Positions 33,111-43,778 are shown, counted from the first letter of the stretch. The stretch: 64,000 bases of DNA from Sulfurimonas sp. (GCA_021732045.1 JAKFWK010000002.1:248001-312000); one strand, 5' to 3'. The notes: generated by a model from the sequence alone, not told the origin. Numbers and translations are program-made.

Positions 33111-33422
33111 ATGCATCTTTATGATGGAAAATTTTATTGGCATTTTCCATCCAGTAAACTTGAAGCAGTGGAAGAAAGGTTAGTATTTTTAGAAGCAGCA
33201 ATAGAAACAAAAGAGAAAAGGATTCAAGAAGTCGAAGAAACTTTATGCAAGAGTGAAGAAAAAATTCAATCTTTTGAATTACTTATAGAACAAAATCAAG
33301 AATATATCAAGCAATTAGAAGTGGCTTTACAGAAGAGTGAATCCTTGGTTAGTGATATGCAAAATAAAATTTTGTTCAGACTAAAACGTAAAATAAAAAA
33401 AATTATAGGAGTTAATCAATGA
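33111..33422 (+). CDS. coiled-coil protein in glycan cassette
   Basis: 103 residues; the 3' end overlaps the next start (ATGA). Residues about 18-90 form a long heptad coiled coil (EKRIQEVEETLCKSEEKIQS and following), with a basic C-terminus (LKRKIKKII). Coiled-coil scaffolds next to glycosyltransferases can set chain length as a molecular ruler in ABC-type O-antigen systems (as in WbdD-like proteins, where kinase/methyltransferase and coiled coil are linked). Here the coiled coil follows an FkbM methyltransferase as a separate gene, so a chain-length ruler function is a reasonable hypothesis only. Confidence 0.6.
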   Translation: MHLYDGKFYWHFPSSKLEAVEERLVFLEAAIETKEKRIQEVEETLCKSEEKIQSFELLIEQNQEYIKQLEVALQKSESLVSDMQNKILFRLKRKIKKIIGVNQ

Positions 33423-34147
33423 TAAATATTGTCATCCCTATGGCCGGGGCTGGAAGCAGGTTTGCAAAAGCTGGTTATGAAAAACCAAAGCCTTTTATTG
33501 ATGTCGCAGGTAAACCAATGATTGTTAGGGTGCTCGAAAATCTTGCATATCCAGACGCCCGTTATATTCTTATAGGTCGTAAGGATCAACTAGAACAAGA
33601 GCATGAAACGGTCAGAGAGATTGAGAAAAAGTATAATGCAGTTTTTATTGGCATTGACAAGCTTACTGAGGGAACGGCATGTACTGTTTTATACGCAAAA
33701 AGATTCATAGACAATGATGCTCCATTATTGATTGCCAATTCAGATCAGATTGTTGATATGAATATTGGAGATTTTGTTGATGATTGCAGCAACAGAAAGC
33801 TAGATGGATCTATTTTGACATTTGTCGATAAACACAGTGATCCTAAATGGTCTTTTGCTAAACTAGATGAAAATAATTTGGTGACAGAAGTAAGAGAAAA
33901 AATCGTTATATCTGAATTTGCGACAGTAGGCATTTATCTTTATAGCATGGGAAAAGATTTTGTTGATGGTGCTGTACAAATGATTATAGAAAATGATAGA
34001 GCGAACAATGAGTTTTACACTTGTCCGACTTATAATTACGCCGTCGCCGAAGGTAAAAAAATTGGTATTTACAATATTGAATTTGAACAGATGCATGGAA
34101 TTGGAATCCCAGAGGATTTGAGCTTATATATAGGACTAATTAAATGA
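33419..34147 (+). CDS. sugar-phosphate nucleotidyltransferase
   Basis: 242 residues. VIPMAGAGSRFAKAGY is the canonical nucleotide-binding loop and KPKPFIDVAGKPM follows with the conserved Lys; PLLIANSDQIVD has the metal Asp. It resembles NTP-transferases that activate sugar or polyol phosphates. The gene at 31074 is a paralogue with a degenerate loop. Coupled to the genes on both sides through 4-bp overlaps. Confidence 0.82.
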   Translation: MINIVIPMAGAGSRFAKAGYEKPKPFIDVAGKPMIVRVLENLAYPDARYILIGRKDQLEQEHETVREIEKKYNAVFIGIDKLTEGTACTVLYAKRFIDNDAPLLIANSDQIVDMNIGDFVDDCSNRKLDGSILTFVDKHSDPKWSFAKLDENNLVTEVREKIVISEFATVGIYLYSMGKDFVDGAVQMIIENDRANNEFYTCPTYNYAVAEGKKIGIYNIEFEQMHGIGIPEDLSLYIGLIK

Positions 34148-35496
34148 AAATATTTTATGATATTACAGACTTAATTAATCATTCACGTTTTACTCACAAA
34201 GTTAGTGGTATACAACGAGTTGTTTTGGAGGGCTTAAAAGGTTCTTTAGATAATGTAACTCCTTTTTTTATTAGCCCTATGACTGGAAAAATTTATATAT
34301 GTGAAAATATTTCTATAGAGCAACTAGAAGATTTAAAAATTTTTGAACATATGTGGATAGAAAGTGATCTTTTAGATAACAATTCTATAGAATTTGCAAA
34401 ATCATATTTAGGACAATATATTAAAAAATCTAACAGATATACGCTATTAAAAAAGATTTTTAATAAATCACTTGATATCCCAATAATAAAATTCATTAGC
34501 TTTATTATTTTTGATTATGCTGTTAAATTGAAATGGCAACCGCTAAGGAGTAAGATTGTTTATTCGTCTTTAAATAATTTTCCAGAAAAATCAACGTTAG
34601 AAATTTTTGGTGGAGTATGGAATTTTCAGCTTGAATATGAGAGAATATTCAATAATTTAAAATCTGATATTAAAAAGAATTTTTTAATATATGATATGAT
34701 TCCGGTATATTCTAGCTTTGCTCCTGAGCCCTTGCGTGAAATGTTTTTAAAATATATTCCTTTTGTATTACGTCATGCAAACAATATTATTGTTAATGCA
34801 GCAAGCACCAAAAAAGATCTTGAAAGATTTGCTATTGAGGAAGGCTATATTTTGCCAAAAACTATAGTAATCCACTTAGCACACAAATTATCTGAATTTC
34901 CAGTATCTTCTAAATATATTCTTCCTTTAAGAAGTAAAAAATTAGCCTTTGAAAAATATATCTTGTGTGTTGGCTCGATTGAATCAAGAAAAAACCATAT
35001 AAATCTCTTATTAATGTGGAAAAAGTTTATTGACAGTGAATTTTATGCCAACGAAAAGCTTGTGATTGCTGGCCGATGGCTATGGGAAACAGAATTAATA
35101 CAGCAACTTCTTACATATACTGGGCACTTGTATGGTTCCGTAATTGTTATTGATAATCCTGATGATGAAGAACTAATATATCTTTATAAAAATTGCAGAT
35201 TTACAGTTTATCCTTCACACTATGAAGGGTGGGGACTTCCTCTTGGTGAGTCTTTAGCTTATGGAAAACCATGCATTCATTTCGACAATTCATCATTGAA
35301 AGAAGCTGGGTATGGGCTAACAGAAGTGATTGAGTATCCAAACTACAATGCTTTTTACTTAAAAATGTTAAGTTTATTCAAGGATGATAAAGTTTATGAA
35401 AATGCTCTAGAAAAAATACGGGGAAACAAATATTTGTTGCGTGATTGGAATCATTTTGCTAAAGATATTAATAATCTTATTGTGCACCAGGAATAA
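34144..35496 (+). CDS. glycosyltransferase, GT4-type
   Basis: 450 residues. The C-terminal half has the GT-B/GT4 pattern: LCVGSIESRKNHINLL (near 280), VIAGRWLW, and the E-x7-E nucleotide-sugar motif YEGWGLPLGESLAYGKP near 360. The N-terminal half (about 1-200) is AT-rich and only loosely like known acceptor domains. It would add one sugar to the growing chain at the inner face of the cytoplasmic membrane. Follows the nucleotidyltransferase with a 4-bp overlap. Confidence 0.85.
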   Translation: MKIFYDITDLINHSRFTHKVSGIQRVVLEGLKGSLDNVTPFFISPMTGKIYICENISIEQLEDLKIFEHMWIESDLLDNNSIEFAKSYLGQYIKKSNRYTLLKKIFNKSLDIPIIKFISFIIFDYAVKLKWQPLRSKIVYSSLNNFPEKSTLEIFGGVWNFQLEYERIFNNLKSDIKKNFLIYDMIPVYSSFAPEPLREMFLKYIPFVLRHANNIIVNAASTKKDLERFAIEEGYILPKTIVIHLAHKLSEFPVSSKYILPLRSKKLAFEKYILCVGSIESRKNHINLLLMWKKFIDSEFYANEKLVIAGRWLWETELIQQLLTYTGHLYGSVIVIDNPDDEELIYLYKNCRFTVYPSHYEGWGLPLGESLAYGKPCIHFDNSSLKEAGYGLTEVIEYPNYNAFYLKMLSLFKDDKVYENALEKIRGNKYLLRDWNHFAKDINNLIVHQE

Positions 35497-35499
35497 TTT

Positions 35500-36663
35500 A
35501 TGTTATATGAAAAAGCATGGATAGGATCCTCAGCACCGGAATCAAATGATTCTTGGGTGTTAATACCAGAGCTACTAATAAAAGAAACTTTTCATCGAAT
35601 TAGTCCATCTTTACATGGAAGATTTCAAGAAATATATTTTCTTGAAAACAATTTAGCTGATTTTGTCACATGGCCAATAGTGTTAGATGAATTATTGAGA
35701 CTTACTCAAGGAAAAGCAAAAATCCATATAAAGATAAGATTCTCATCTTCATTCTTTTCTATAGCTACTTTTAATAATAAAGTTTATTCATCAACGAATG
35801 GTAAAATTAAACTTTTATCATTTGAGGTAGTTAGTGATAGTGTCATACTTTCTTTTGAAGTAGATAGAGCGCCTAAGATATTAGATAACAACTGGACGTT
35901 TGGAATTGTGTGGGATGGGAAAAATAAACATTTCTTAGAATCTTTTATCAAAAGTGTACATCAACAAAGTACTTCTGTTCAGTATGAAATTATTATCTGT
36001 GGGCCAGTGACTAATTTAGAAAATGATGAAAATTGTATTTTTATTTCTGCTGATGAATTAACTGAACAGTTATCAAATATTTCTGTAAAAAAGAATATGA
36101 TAGTTGAGAATGCAAATTTCAGTAATGTATGTATTGTGCATAATCGTTATCAATTAGATACAGATTTCATTAAATCATTTACAGAGTTTGGGTTAGACTA
36201 TGATGTTGTTGTCGTCAAGCAAATAATGCAGGATGGGCAAAGGGTTCCAGATTGGATTACACAAGGATCCAATTTTATTTTTACACAAAATTATCTTATG
36301 GAGTATGATGATTATAGCCCTTATCAATATATAGGAGGAGGCATGATCGTGGCTAAAAGAGAGATACTTCTCAAGCATCAATGGAATAGTATAGGTGTTT
36401 GGAACACTGGTGAAGATATAGAACTATCAGAGAGATTGAGAGGTGCTGGCATTCAAGCTAGATTTAATCCATTTACATATGCTACAGTTTTATCATTAAG
36501 ACAAGGAATACTAGAAGATTTTATTTTATTAAAATCAGATGATATTTATAAAAATTCTTACGATGTATATAATAATAAAATTTTATTTAGCAAAAGCTTA
36601 TTTTTAAAACTCAAAGCTAAATTCAATTTTATAAAAAATATTTATATTAAGAAAAGGGAATAA
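35500..36663 (+). CDS. GT2-like glycosyltransferase with N-terminal extension
   Basis: 387 residues. The first 140 residues are an unrecognised beta-rich part. From about 145 a GT-A fold appears: TFGIVWDGKNKHF, then YEIIICGP, CIVHNRYQLDTDF, QYIGGGMIVAKREI near 285, and WNTGEDIELSERLRGAG near 305-321, the latter being the acceptor-side 'ED' motif of GT2 family enzymes. The usual DxD metal site is not obvious. It likely adds a sugar in the same chain as its neighbour. Confidence 0.68.
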   Translation: MLYEKAWIGSSAPESNDSWVLIPELLIKETFHRISPSLHGRFQEIYFLENNLADFVTWPIVLDELLRLTQGKAKIHIKIRFSSSFFSIATFNNKVYSSTNGKIKLLSFEVVSDSVILSFEVDRAPKILDNNWTFGIVWDGKNKHFLESFIKSVHQQSTSVQYEIIICGPVTNLENDENCIFISADELTEQLSNISVKKNMIVENANFSNVCIVHNRYQLDTDFIKSFTEFGLDYDVVVVKQIMQDGQRVPDWITQGSNFIFTQNYLMEYDDYSPYQYIGGGMIVAKREILLKHQWNSIGVWNTGEDIELSERLRGAGIQARFNPFTYATVLSLRQGILEDFILLKSDDIYKNSYDVYNNKILFSKSLFLKLKAKFNFIKNIYIKKRE

Positions 36664-36900
36664 ATGACATTAAATCAAATTGATAGATGTTTCGGAGAAG
36701 CTGATGGCGTCTTTGCTGGACATCCATCTGATGAAGAATCCGCATGGGGGTTATTAGAGCACTGTCGAAAAAATGGAATATCTCTCAACAATGTGCTTGA
36801 TGAAGCAGAAGTGTTTTTGAATACAAAGACAAAAGATCAGGCGCATATCAAAAAACAGCTTACTAAAATTAAAGAGAAATTTTCTCCTTGGATAGAGTAG
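36664..36900 (+). CDS. small hypothetical protein in glycan cassette
   Basis: 78 residues; AAAAGGGAATAA precedes the ATG, which directly follows the previous stop. Mostly helical, soluble. No family known. It ends 15 bp before the next small gene. Position suggests a minor subunit or regulator in the glycan cassette. Confidence 0.5.
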   Translation: MTLNQIDRCFGEADGVFAGHPSDEESAWGLLEHCRKNGISLNNVLDEAEVFLNTKTKDQAHIKKQLTKIKEKFSPWIE

Positions 36901-36915
36901 GAAGGATTTTAATTT

Positions 36916-37170
36916 ATGAAGGCTTATGTTAATTCAGTTGGAGTTATTTTCTCAACATTAGGGGCTTTGTTAGTTTGGCATTTTTTAACAGAGCTCAATT
37001 TTGCTGATAAAGAAGCTTATTTAAGAGGAGAAGGTTTATTGGTAATTCCAAGCCCTAATGACAAAGATATTAAACGATTTAAGCGTTCAGTTTTTTTATC
37101 AAAAATGGGTTTAGGCTTTATTATTATTGGTGGTATTCTTCAAATTTTGAGTAACCATTTTTTTGATTAA
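36916..37170 (+). CDS. small protein with two membrane helices
   Basis: 84 residues. Helix one is VGVIFSTLGALLVWHFL (8-24), helix two MGLGFIIIGGILQILSNHF (64-82), with a charged loop between. It has AGGA upstream and stands as last gene of the AT-rich cassette, 20 bp before gmd. Function unknown; a membrane anchor for chain assembly is possible. Confidence 0.5.
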   Translation: MKAYVNSVGVIFSTLGALLVWHFLTELNFADKEAYLRGEGLLVIPSPNDKDIKRFKRSVFLSKMGLGFIIIGGILQILSNHFFD

Positions 37171-37181
37171 ATATTAAATAA

Positions 37182-38225
<1,044 letters not shown>

Positions 38226-38276
38226 TTTTTATCCTATTGGAAACTAGCTATAATGTTATTAATAAAGGGAGTGATG

Positions 38277-38504
38277 ATGTTGGAAGCTCTAAATTTAGAA
38301 AAAATAAGTATCTCAGATAAGTTTTTAATGATGGAAGAGATTTGGAAAGATTTGAGTGAACACTCAACCGCCAATGGATTTTCGCCCCAGTGGCATTATG
38401 ATGTGCTCAGTCAAAGAGAGAAAAAGATTGCAGATGGAATAATGAAATTTTCTCCTATTTCTGAAGTAAAAGAGAGATTAAAAAAATTAACGCATGAAAA
38501 TTGA
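38277..38504 (+). CDS. addiction module antitoxin
   Basis: 75 residues from the second ATG at 38277; AAGGGAG at 38265-38271 fits this start or that at 38274. LSISDKFLMMEEIWKDL-like N-terminus and the end VKERLKKL match the TIGR02574-type putative addiction module component, partner of ParE/RelE toxins. Overlaps the toxin gene by 11 bp. Lies between gmd and the reductase gene. Confidence 0.75.
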   Translation: MLEALNLEKISISDKFLMMEEIWKDLSEHSTANGFSPQWHYDVLSQREKKIADGIMKFSPISEVKERLKKLTHEN

Positions 38505-38805
38505 GATTCTAGATGAAGCTGAAAGTGATATTGTCAATGGTATGAATTTTTATGAATCACAAAGCGTAAATTTGGGAAATTATTTTTTAGACTCTATTCT
38601 TTCAGATATTGACTCTTTATATTTGTATGCTTCGATTCATGTAAAAACCAATGATTACTATAGACTTTTATCCAAACGATTCCCATTTGCCATATATTAT
38701 AAAGTAAATAATGATGTTGCTTATGTTTATGCAGTTTTAGATTGTCGACAAAATCCAAGTTGGATACAAACAAAATTGGACACAAAGACCATAAGAGGCA
38801 AGTGA
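38494..38805 (+). CDS. ParE/RelE-family toxin
   Basis: 103 residues. ILDEAESDIVNGMNFYESQ is the ParE helix pair, followed by KRFPFAIYYKVNNDVAYVYAVLDCRQNP, the beta-sheet and terminal Arg of the fold. It would act on gyrase or ribosome-bound mRNA; family membership alone does not tell. One of four toxin-antitoxin modules in the polysaccharide locus. Confidence 0.82.
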   Translation: MKIEILDEAESDIVNGMNFYESQSVNLGNYFLDSILSDIDSLYLYASIHVKTNDYYRLLSKRFPFAIYYKVNNDVAYVYAVLDCRQNPSWIQTKLDTKTIRGK

Positions 38806-38818
38806 TGAAAGAAGAAAG

Positions 38819-39718
38819 ATGAATCAAAAAATAACTAAATCACGCCTCCTCATTACCGGAATAGCCGGTTTCACTGGCAATCATCTCGCAAGGTATTTTA
38901 CTGCTTTAGGATATGAGGTGTATGGAACAACGATCGATGAACCCTGTATGCCAGAGCATTTCCGATGCGATTTGCGCGATCGTGATGCCATCAGATCCGT
39001 AGTGGATCAAATCCAGCCGACCCATGTGATACACCTCGCAGCCATATCGTTTGTCGGAGAGTCCAATGCCTCCCTCATCTACGATGTCAATGTTATCGGC
39101 AGTTGCAATTTGCTTGATGCTCTTGCAGGCTTACCAAAAGCACCACAAAAAGTGATTTTAGCCAGCAGTGCGACCGTGTATGGTGATCAAGGGTCTGAAG
39201 TACTCGATGAGTCAATGTGCCCTCGACCTGTCAATCATTACGGATGCAGTAAGCTCGTGATGGAGCAGATGGCTTCCACCTATCACTCTAAACTTCCTAT
39301 CATTATTACCCGTCCCTTTAACTATACCGGACCGGGTCAAGAAGGTCATTTTCTGATTCCTAAAATTGTCAATCATTTTAAAGAACGCAAAAATATGATC
39401 GAACTGGGGAATCTCTATGTCGAGCGTGAGTTTAATGACATCCGCGATGTGTGCGAAATCTATGCGAAGCTTTTAAGCAGTGATGCTGAGGGTGAAACAC
39501 TCAATCTTTGCACGGGACGAGGAGTAACGCTTCTGAGTGTCATCGATAGGATGAATGAAATAGCCGGATATGAGATCGAAGTGACGGTAAACCCGGCATT
39601 TGTACGCCCCAATGAGATCAAACGGCTGGTGGGGTCGGTAGACCACCTAACGTCTCTCATTGGCACAATAAAACCAAGACCGATCAGAGATACACTTTTG
39701 AGTATGTATGAAGCCTAA
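38819..39718 (+). CDS. GDP-6-deoxy-4-keto-mannose reductase (extended SDR)
   Basis: 299 residues. ITGIAGFTGNHLARYF is the Rossmann loop; NHYGCSKLVME has the YxxxK catalytic pair near 140, and ASSATVYGDQ the Ser. The order gmd - reductase points to RMD-type activity making GDP-D-rhamnose, rather than the GDP-fucose route, but 4-reductases of other types are possible. Its stop overlaps the start of the next glycosyltransferase by 11 bp. Confidence 0.78.
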   Translation: MNQKITKSRLLITGIAGFTGNHLARYFTALGYEVYGTTIDEPCMPEHFRCDLRDRDAIRSVVDQIQPTHVIHLAAISFVGESNASLIYDVNVIGSCNLLDALAGLPKAPQKVILASSATVYGDQGSEVLDESMCPRPVNHYGCSKLVMEQMASTYHSKLPIIITRPFNYTGPGQEGHFLIPKIVNHFKERKNMIELGNLYVEREFNDIRDVCEIYAKLLSSDAEGETLNLCTGRGVTLLSVIDRMNEIAGYEIEVTVNPAFVRPNEIKRLVGSVDHLTSLIGTIKPRPIRDTLLSMYEA

Positions 39719-40817
39719 AATCGTTATCGATGCCCTCTCTCTTTTGGGCTCTCTGACCGGGATCGGGAGATATACCTATGAAAATGCAAAAGAATTGGAA
39801 CGGTTAAATACCTACAAAATCAGTTATTTTTATGGGTATGTTTCGGATAAACTTATAACCCCATTTGGTGCACAAAGTGCAAAATCCCTACGATCATGGA
39901 TCGTCAAAAATCCTCTCGTCAAATCCATCATTCGCACTGTAATGTTTCGTATTTCAGGGATTATTGCGCCGCGTTACGATCTCTACTGGCAGCCTAATTT
40001 TATCCCCAATCACAGTATCAAAGCCGATAAAATCGTTGCAACGGTACATGATTTTTCATGGGAGATTTATCCTGAATTTCAACCTGTGGAACGGGTCAAG
40101 TATTTTCAAAAATATTTTTACGCATCAATCCAGCAATGCAACCATATTATCACAGGTTCACAATTTACAAAACGAGAAATCGTTGAACGTGTCGGAATTG
40201 CTCCTGATAAAATTACCGTTATTTATCACGGGGTTGATCATAGTCTTTTTTATCCTCGACAATCCACGGTAAAACCGCTACAAAAATATATTTTGGCAGT
40301 AGGAAGTATCGAACCGCGTAAAAATCTTAAAAACCTTTTGAGTGCTTATGCCATGCTGGACAAAGAGCTCCGAAATGAGTATCATCTGACTTTGGTAGGT
40401 GCTCCTGGTTGGAAGAATGACGATATTATCCACGAGATGAAGAGCCTCAGCCAATGGGTAAAATACAGCGGCTATGTGAGTGATGACGAGTTGGCTCTTC
40501 TTTATAGCAATGCAAGTCTATTTATTTACCCCTCCATGTATGAAGGATTTGGTATTCCTCCTCTGGAGGCTATGGCATGCGCAACACCCGTGATCGCTTC
40601 TAATGCGTCAACATTACCGGAAGTATGTGCAGATGCCGCGTACTATGTCAATCCATTGGATACGAAGGCGATCAAAGAAGGAATACTAAACGTATTAAGG
40701 GATGAAACGTTACAAAAAGCGCTTATAGCCAAGGGGCTGGTGCGAGCCAAAGAATTTAGCTGGGAGAAAAGTGCTTTGGAACATCGAGCGGTATTTAATA
40801 AGGTATTAGCACAATGA
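39708..40817 (+). CDS. glycosyltransferase, GT4-type
   Basis: 369 residues. N-terminal [16 protein letters not shown] is the usual acceptor-side start (G-x-G-R-Y); [17 protein letters not shown] and [21 protein letters not shown] (E-x7-E) are the GT4 donor signatures. Probably a rhamnosyl- or mannosyltransferase, given the GDP-sugar genes next to it. GC content is like gmd. Stop overlaps the following transferase gene. Confidence 0.88.
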   Translation: MKPKIVIDALSLLGSLTGIGRYTYENAKELERLNTYKISYFYGYVSDKLITPFGAQSAKSLRSWIVKNPLVKSIIRTVMFRISGIIAPRYDLYWQPNFIPNHSIKADKIVATVHDFSWEIYPEFQPVERVKYFQKYFYASIQQCNHIITGSQFTKREIVERVGIAPDKITVIYHGVDHSLFYPRQSTVKPLQKYILAVGSIEPRKNLKNLLSAYAMLDKELRNEYHLTLVGAPGWKNDDIIHEMKSLSQWVKYSGYVSDDELALLYSNASLFIYPSMYEGFGIPPLEAMACATPVIASNASTLPEVCADAAYYVNPLDTKAIKEGILNVLRDETLQKALIAKGLVRAKEFSWEKSALEHRAVFNKVLAQ

Positions 40818-41908
40818 AAATTGCTATCATTCACGACTGGCTCACTGTCTATGCAGGGGCGGAAAAAACTTTAGAACAGATGTTAAAGCTTTACCCACAA
40901 GCAGATATTTTTACTATCGTTGATTTTTTACCCCAAAAAGATCGGAAATTTTTAACTGGGCACAAAATTACGACAAGTTTTATCCAGAAACTCCCTTTTG
41001 CCAAATCTAAATATCGTACTTATCTGCCGTTAATGCCTCTCGCCGTAGAGCAGTTTGACTTATCCAGTTATGATCTAGTAATATCAAGTTCTCATGCTGT
41101 AGCCAAAGGAGTTATTACCGGGCCTGACCAAAAGCACATTTGTTTATGTTATTCACCTATTCGCTACGCATGGGATTTGCAGCACCAATATTTACGAGAA
41201 AGTGGTTTAGATAAAGGCTTCAAAGGATGGATGGCTCGTTCCATGTTGCACAAGATACGACTATGGGACCTGCGTACCGCCAATGGTGTGGGTGATTTCA
41301 TTGCTATTTCTGACTTTATTGCTCGTCGCATTTGGAAAGTATATCGTCGTGAATCGGTTGTTATTTATCCTCCTGTCGACGTGGAAGCGTTTAAACTGCA
41401 TGAAAAGAAAGAAGATTTTTATCTTACGGCATCGCGTATGGTACCGTACAAAAAAATCAATCTGATCGTCGAAGCATTTTCGGCAATGCCCGACAAAAAG
41501 CTGATCGTTATCGGTGATGGTCCTGATTTTGAAAAGATCAAAGCCAAAGCGGGCTCAAATGTCACGTTGATGGGATATCAACCGTTCGAAGTGTTGCGAG
41601 ACCATATGCAGCGTGCCCGTGGATTTATCTTTGCCGCCGAAGAGGATTTTGGTATCACACCCGTAGAGGCACAAGCGTGTGGAACACCAGTGATAGCATT
41701 TGGCAAAGGTGGTGCACTTGAAACGGTTAAGGATGGCGTCAGCGGAGTGTTTTTTGATACCCAATCCATCGAGAGTCTATGCAGCTCAATAGAGCAATTT
41801 GAATCCATGCAGTGGGATTATACAGCCGTGCGTAACAATGCTCTTGGATTTAGCGAACAACGGTTTTGTGATGAAATTCAAAGTTTGATTGACAAGATTG
41901 CACATTGA
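40814..41908 (+). CDS. glycosyltransferase, GT4-type (mannosyltransferase-like)
   Basis: 364 residues. IIHDWLTVYAGAEKTLEQML at the start is the known opening of WbaZ/WbpY-like GDP-mannose-using transferases; CLCYSPIRYAWDL near 115 and EEDFGITPVEAQACGTPVIA near 275 complete the pattern. It would add a mannose or rhamnose to the chain. ATGA overlap with the previous gene. Followed by a small toxin-antitoxin module. Confidence 0.87.
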   Translation: MKIAIIHDWLTVYAGAEKTLEQMLKLYPQADIFTIVDFLPQKDRKFLTGHKITTSFIQKLPFAKSKYRTYLPLMPLAVEQFDLSSYDLVISSSHAVAKGVITGPDQKHICLCYSPIRYAWDLQHQYLRESGLDKGFKGWMARSMLHKIRLWDLRTANGVGDFIAISDFIARRIWKVYRRESVVIYPPVDVEAFKLHEKKEDFYLTASRMVPYKKINLIVEAFSAMPDKKLIVIGDGPDFEKIKAKAGSNVTLMGYQPFEVLRDHMQRARGFIFAAEEDFGITPVEAQACGTPVIAFGKGGALETVKDGVSGVFFDTQSIESLCSSIEQFESMQWDYTAVRNNALGFSEQRFCDEIQSLIDKIAH

Positions 41909-41942
41909 GAGTATAATTATCCATATAAAAAGAGGTGCAATA

Positions 41943-42182
41943 ATGGCTAAATATGTTAATGTCACTAAGATGAGTATTACCTTGGATAATGAAGTTGTAA
42001 TGGAGCTTAACGCCATTGCAAAAGAGCTTAACGAAAAAAAAAGCCATTTAATAGAAAATGCACTTATGATCTATTTTGACATGCTGGATGAAAAACTTTC
42101 TGATAAGCGTTTACGTGAGCTTGAATCAGGTATAGTTAAAGCGATCCCAGCAGAAGAGGTTTGGAAAGAGCTTGGGCTCTAA
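41943..42182 (+). CDS. ribbon-helix-helix antitoxin
   Basis: 79 residues from ATG 41943 with AAGAGGTG upstream; the longer frame from 41889 overlaps the transferase and is rejected. KMSITLDNEVVMELNAIAKEL and KKSHLIENALMIYF form the ribbon-helix-helix DNA-binding domain; the acidic tail ends PAEEVWKELGL, which would contact the toxin. Pairs with the gene three bases downstream, and likely represses its own module. Confidence 0.8.
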   Translation: MAKYVNVTKMSITLDNEVVMELNAIAKELNEKKSHLIENALMIYFDMLDEKLSDKRLRELESGIVKAIPAEEVWKELGL

Positions 42183-42185
42183 TCT

Positions 42186-42446
42186 ATGTATGCCATAGAA
42201 TTTTTACCCACAGCTCGAAAAGAGCTTTCGAGCTTGGATAGTGTAGTCCAAAAACAGCTCAAAGATAAAATTATTTTACTAGCAGCCGATCCAGCGCAAC
42301 TCAAAAATAACATTAAGCCCCTAAAGGGAGAATTCAGTGGAAAATTTCGTCTTCGTGTACGGGATTATAGGATTATTTTTCGCATAGAAGAAGAAAAAGT
42401 TTTAATTATGATCATTCGTATCGGGCATCGTAAAGAGGTATATTAA
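42186..42446 (+). CDS. relE: RelE/ParE-type mRNA interferase toxin
   Basis: 86 residues, typical length for RelE. AIEFLPTARKELSSLD gives the first strand and helix; NNIKPLKGEFSGKFRLRVRDYRIIFRI holds the conserved basic core and IIRIGHRKEVY the end with the family's 'GHR-x-x-x-Y'. Members cut mRNA at the ribosome. It follows the RHH antitoxin gene by 3 bp. Confidence 0.9.
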   Translation: MYAIEFLPTARKELSSLDSVVQKQLKDKIILLAADPAQLKNNIKPLKGEFSGKFRLRVRDYRIIFRIEEEKVLIMIIRIGHRKEVY

Positions 42447-42466
42447 TCACAATGAAAGAGATTTAA

Positions 42467-43777
42467 ATGAAAAATTGGATTAATCGTACTGCTCTAATCA
42501 TATTTGATCTTATGAGCATTTTTTTCGCTATCGTCCTAGCATTTAGTATACGTCAATGGTGTAATTGGTTCGAACGTTCTGCCCCCAGTGATCTTGATCA
42601 TTATCTCCAATTTGGATTATTCTACGCTGTCATTATTACTTTACTCGCAGTAGAAGGTATCTATTCCAAACGGTATGATTTTTGGCAAGAGATGCAACGG
42701 ATAGGTAAAGGTGTGTTTTTAGCTTCGATTATTCTACTGGCTTTTTTGGCGATGACAAAACAATCCGAAAGTTATTCACGATTTATTCTCATCGCTACTT
42801 TTGCCATTACAGCGATTGTTTTACCATTGCAAAAATATTATCTCAAACGATTACTTTTCAAAATTGGCACATGGAAGCATGAATCAACCATAGTAGGAGA
42901 AGACACCTTTTTTACAAAACATGTCTTTAAGAATCCCTATCTTGGCTATGTTTTAACTGATCAACGTAAGGCAAAAACACTATTTATTTCATCCGCCATA
43001 GGAATTGAAGCCCTTGAAACCTATTTACATGAAGCGCTAATCCGCAAGCAAGAAGTAGTTTTTGTTCCTCTCGTTACCAATTTTGATTTTTCCGATGCCC
43101 ATATTATCCATCTTTTCAATGCACGCAGTAATCTTATCATTGTCGAAAACAATCTGCTTAACAAAGCAAATCAATGGATAAAAACGAGCCTTGATACGTT
43201 ACTGTCTCTTTTAATATTTCCTGTGCTATTGGTGTTCATTGGTATCATCGTATTGCTCATAAAACGTGAAGATGGCGGAAGTATTTTCTTTAAACAAGTT
43301 CGTTTAGGTGAAGACGCAAAAGAGTTTGTTTGCTATAAGTTTCGTTCTATGCAGGAAAATAGTGATGACTTGCTGCAGGATTATTTACACGATCATCCCG
43401 AAGAAATCGAAAATTATGAGATTTATCACAAATATGAGAATGATCCGAGAATTACTAAAATCGGAGCTTTTCTACGCAAAACATCATTGGACGAATTACC
43501 TCAGATTTTCAATGTACTCAAAGGTGAAATGAGTTTAATAGGACCGCGCCCTTATATGCCTAATGAACGTGTTAAGATGGGTGATAATGTTGATATCATT
43601 TTAGCAGTGAAACCTGGGATTACTGGTCTTTGGCAAGTGAGTGGTCGTAATGATGTTGATTTTGTCAGTCGTATAGATTTGGATGTCTGGTATGTGCGTA
43701 ACTGGAGCGTCTGGAAAGACATTGTTATCTTTATAAAGACGGTTCAAGTCGTGCTTGGAAGAAAAGGGGTGAGTTAA
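42467..43777 (+). CDS. undecaprenyl-phosphate sugar phosphotransferase (WbaP-type)
   Basis: 436 residues. Four hydrophobic segments in the first 120 residues, then a cytosolic middle part (CoA-binding-like), a fifth hydrophobic segment near 245, and the bacterial sugar transferase domain: SIFFKQVRLGEDAKEFVCYK, FRSM, DELPQIFNVLKGEMSLIGPRP and VKPGITGLWQVSGRNDV. It moves a hexose-1-phosphate onto undecaprenyl phosphate and starts each glycan. Initial sugar (Gal or Glc) cannot be told apart. Two bases before the ligase gene. Confidence 0.9.
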   Translation: MKNWINRTALIIFDLMSIFFAIVLAFSIRQWCNWFERSAPSDLDHYLQFGLFYAVIITLLAVEGIYSKRYDFWQEMQRIGKGVFLASIILLAFLAMTKQSESYSRFILIATFAITAIVLPLQKYYLKRLLFKIGTWKHESTIVGEDTFFTKHVFKNPYLGYVLTDQRKAKTLFISSAIGIEALETYLHEALIRKQEVVFVPLVTNFDFSDAHIIHLFNARSNLIIVENNLLNKANQWIKTSLDTLLSLLIFPVLLVFIGIIVLLIKREDGGSIFFKQVRLGEDAKEFVCYKFRSMQENSDDLLQDYLHDHPEEIENYEIYHKYENDPRITKIGAFLRKTSLDELPQIFNVLKGEMSLIGPRPYMPNERVKMGDNVDIILAVKPGITGLWQVSGRNDVDFVSRIDLDVWYVRNWSVWKDIVIFIKTVQVVLGRKGVS

Positions 43778-43778
43778 T

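Noticed and set aside
38819..39718. GDP-fucose synthase (wcaG/fcl) as identity of the reductase
   Set aside because: The sequence lacks the epimerase-type Cys/His pair in the expected place as far as I can see, and looks more like RMD-type 4-reductases; the identity stays tentative.
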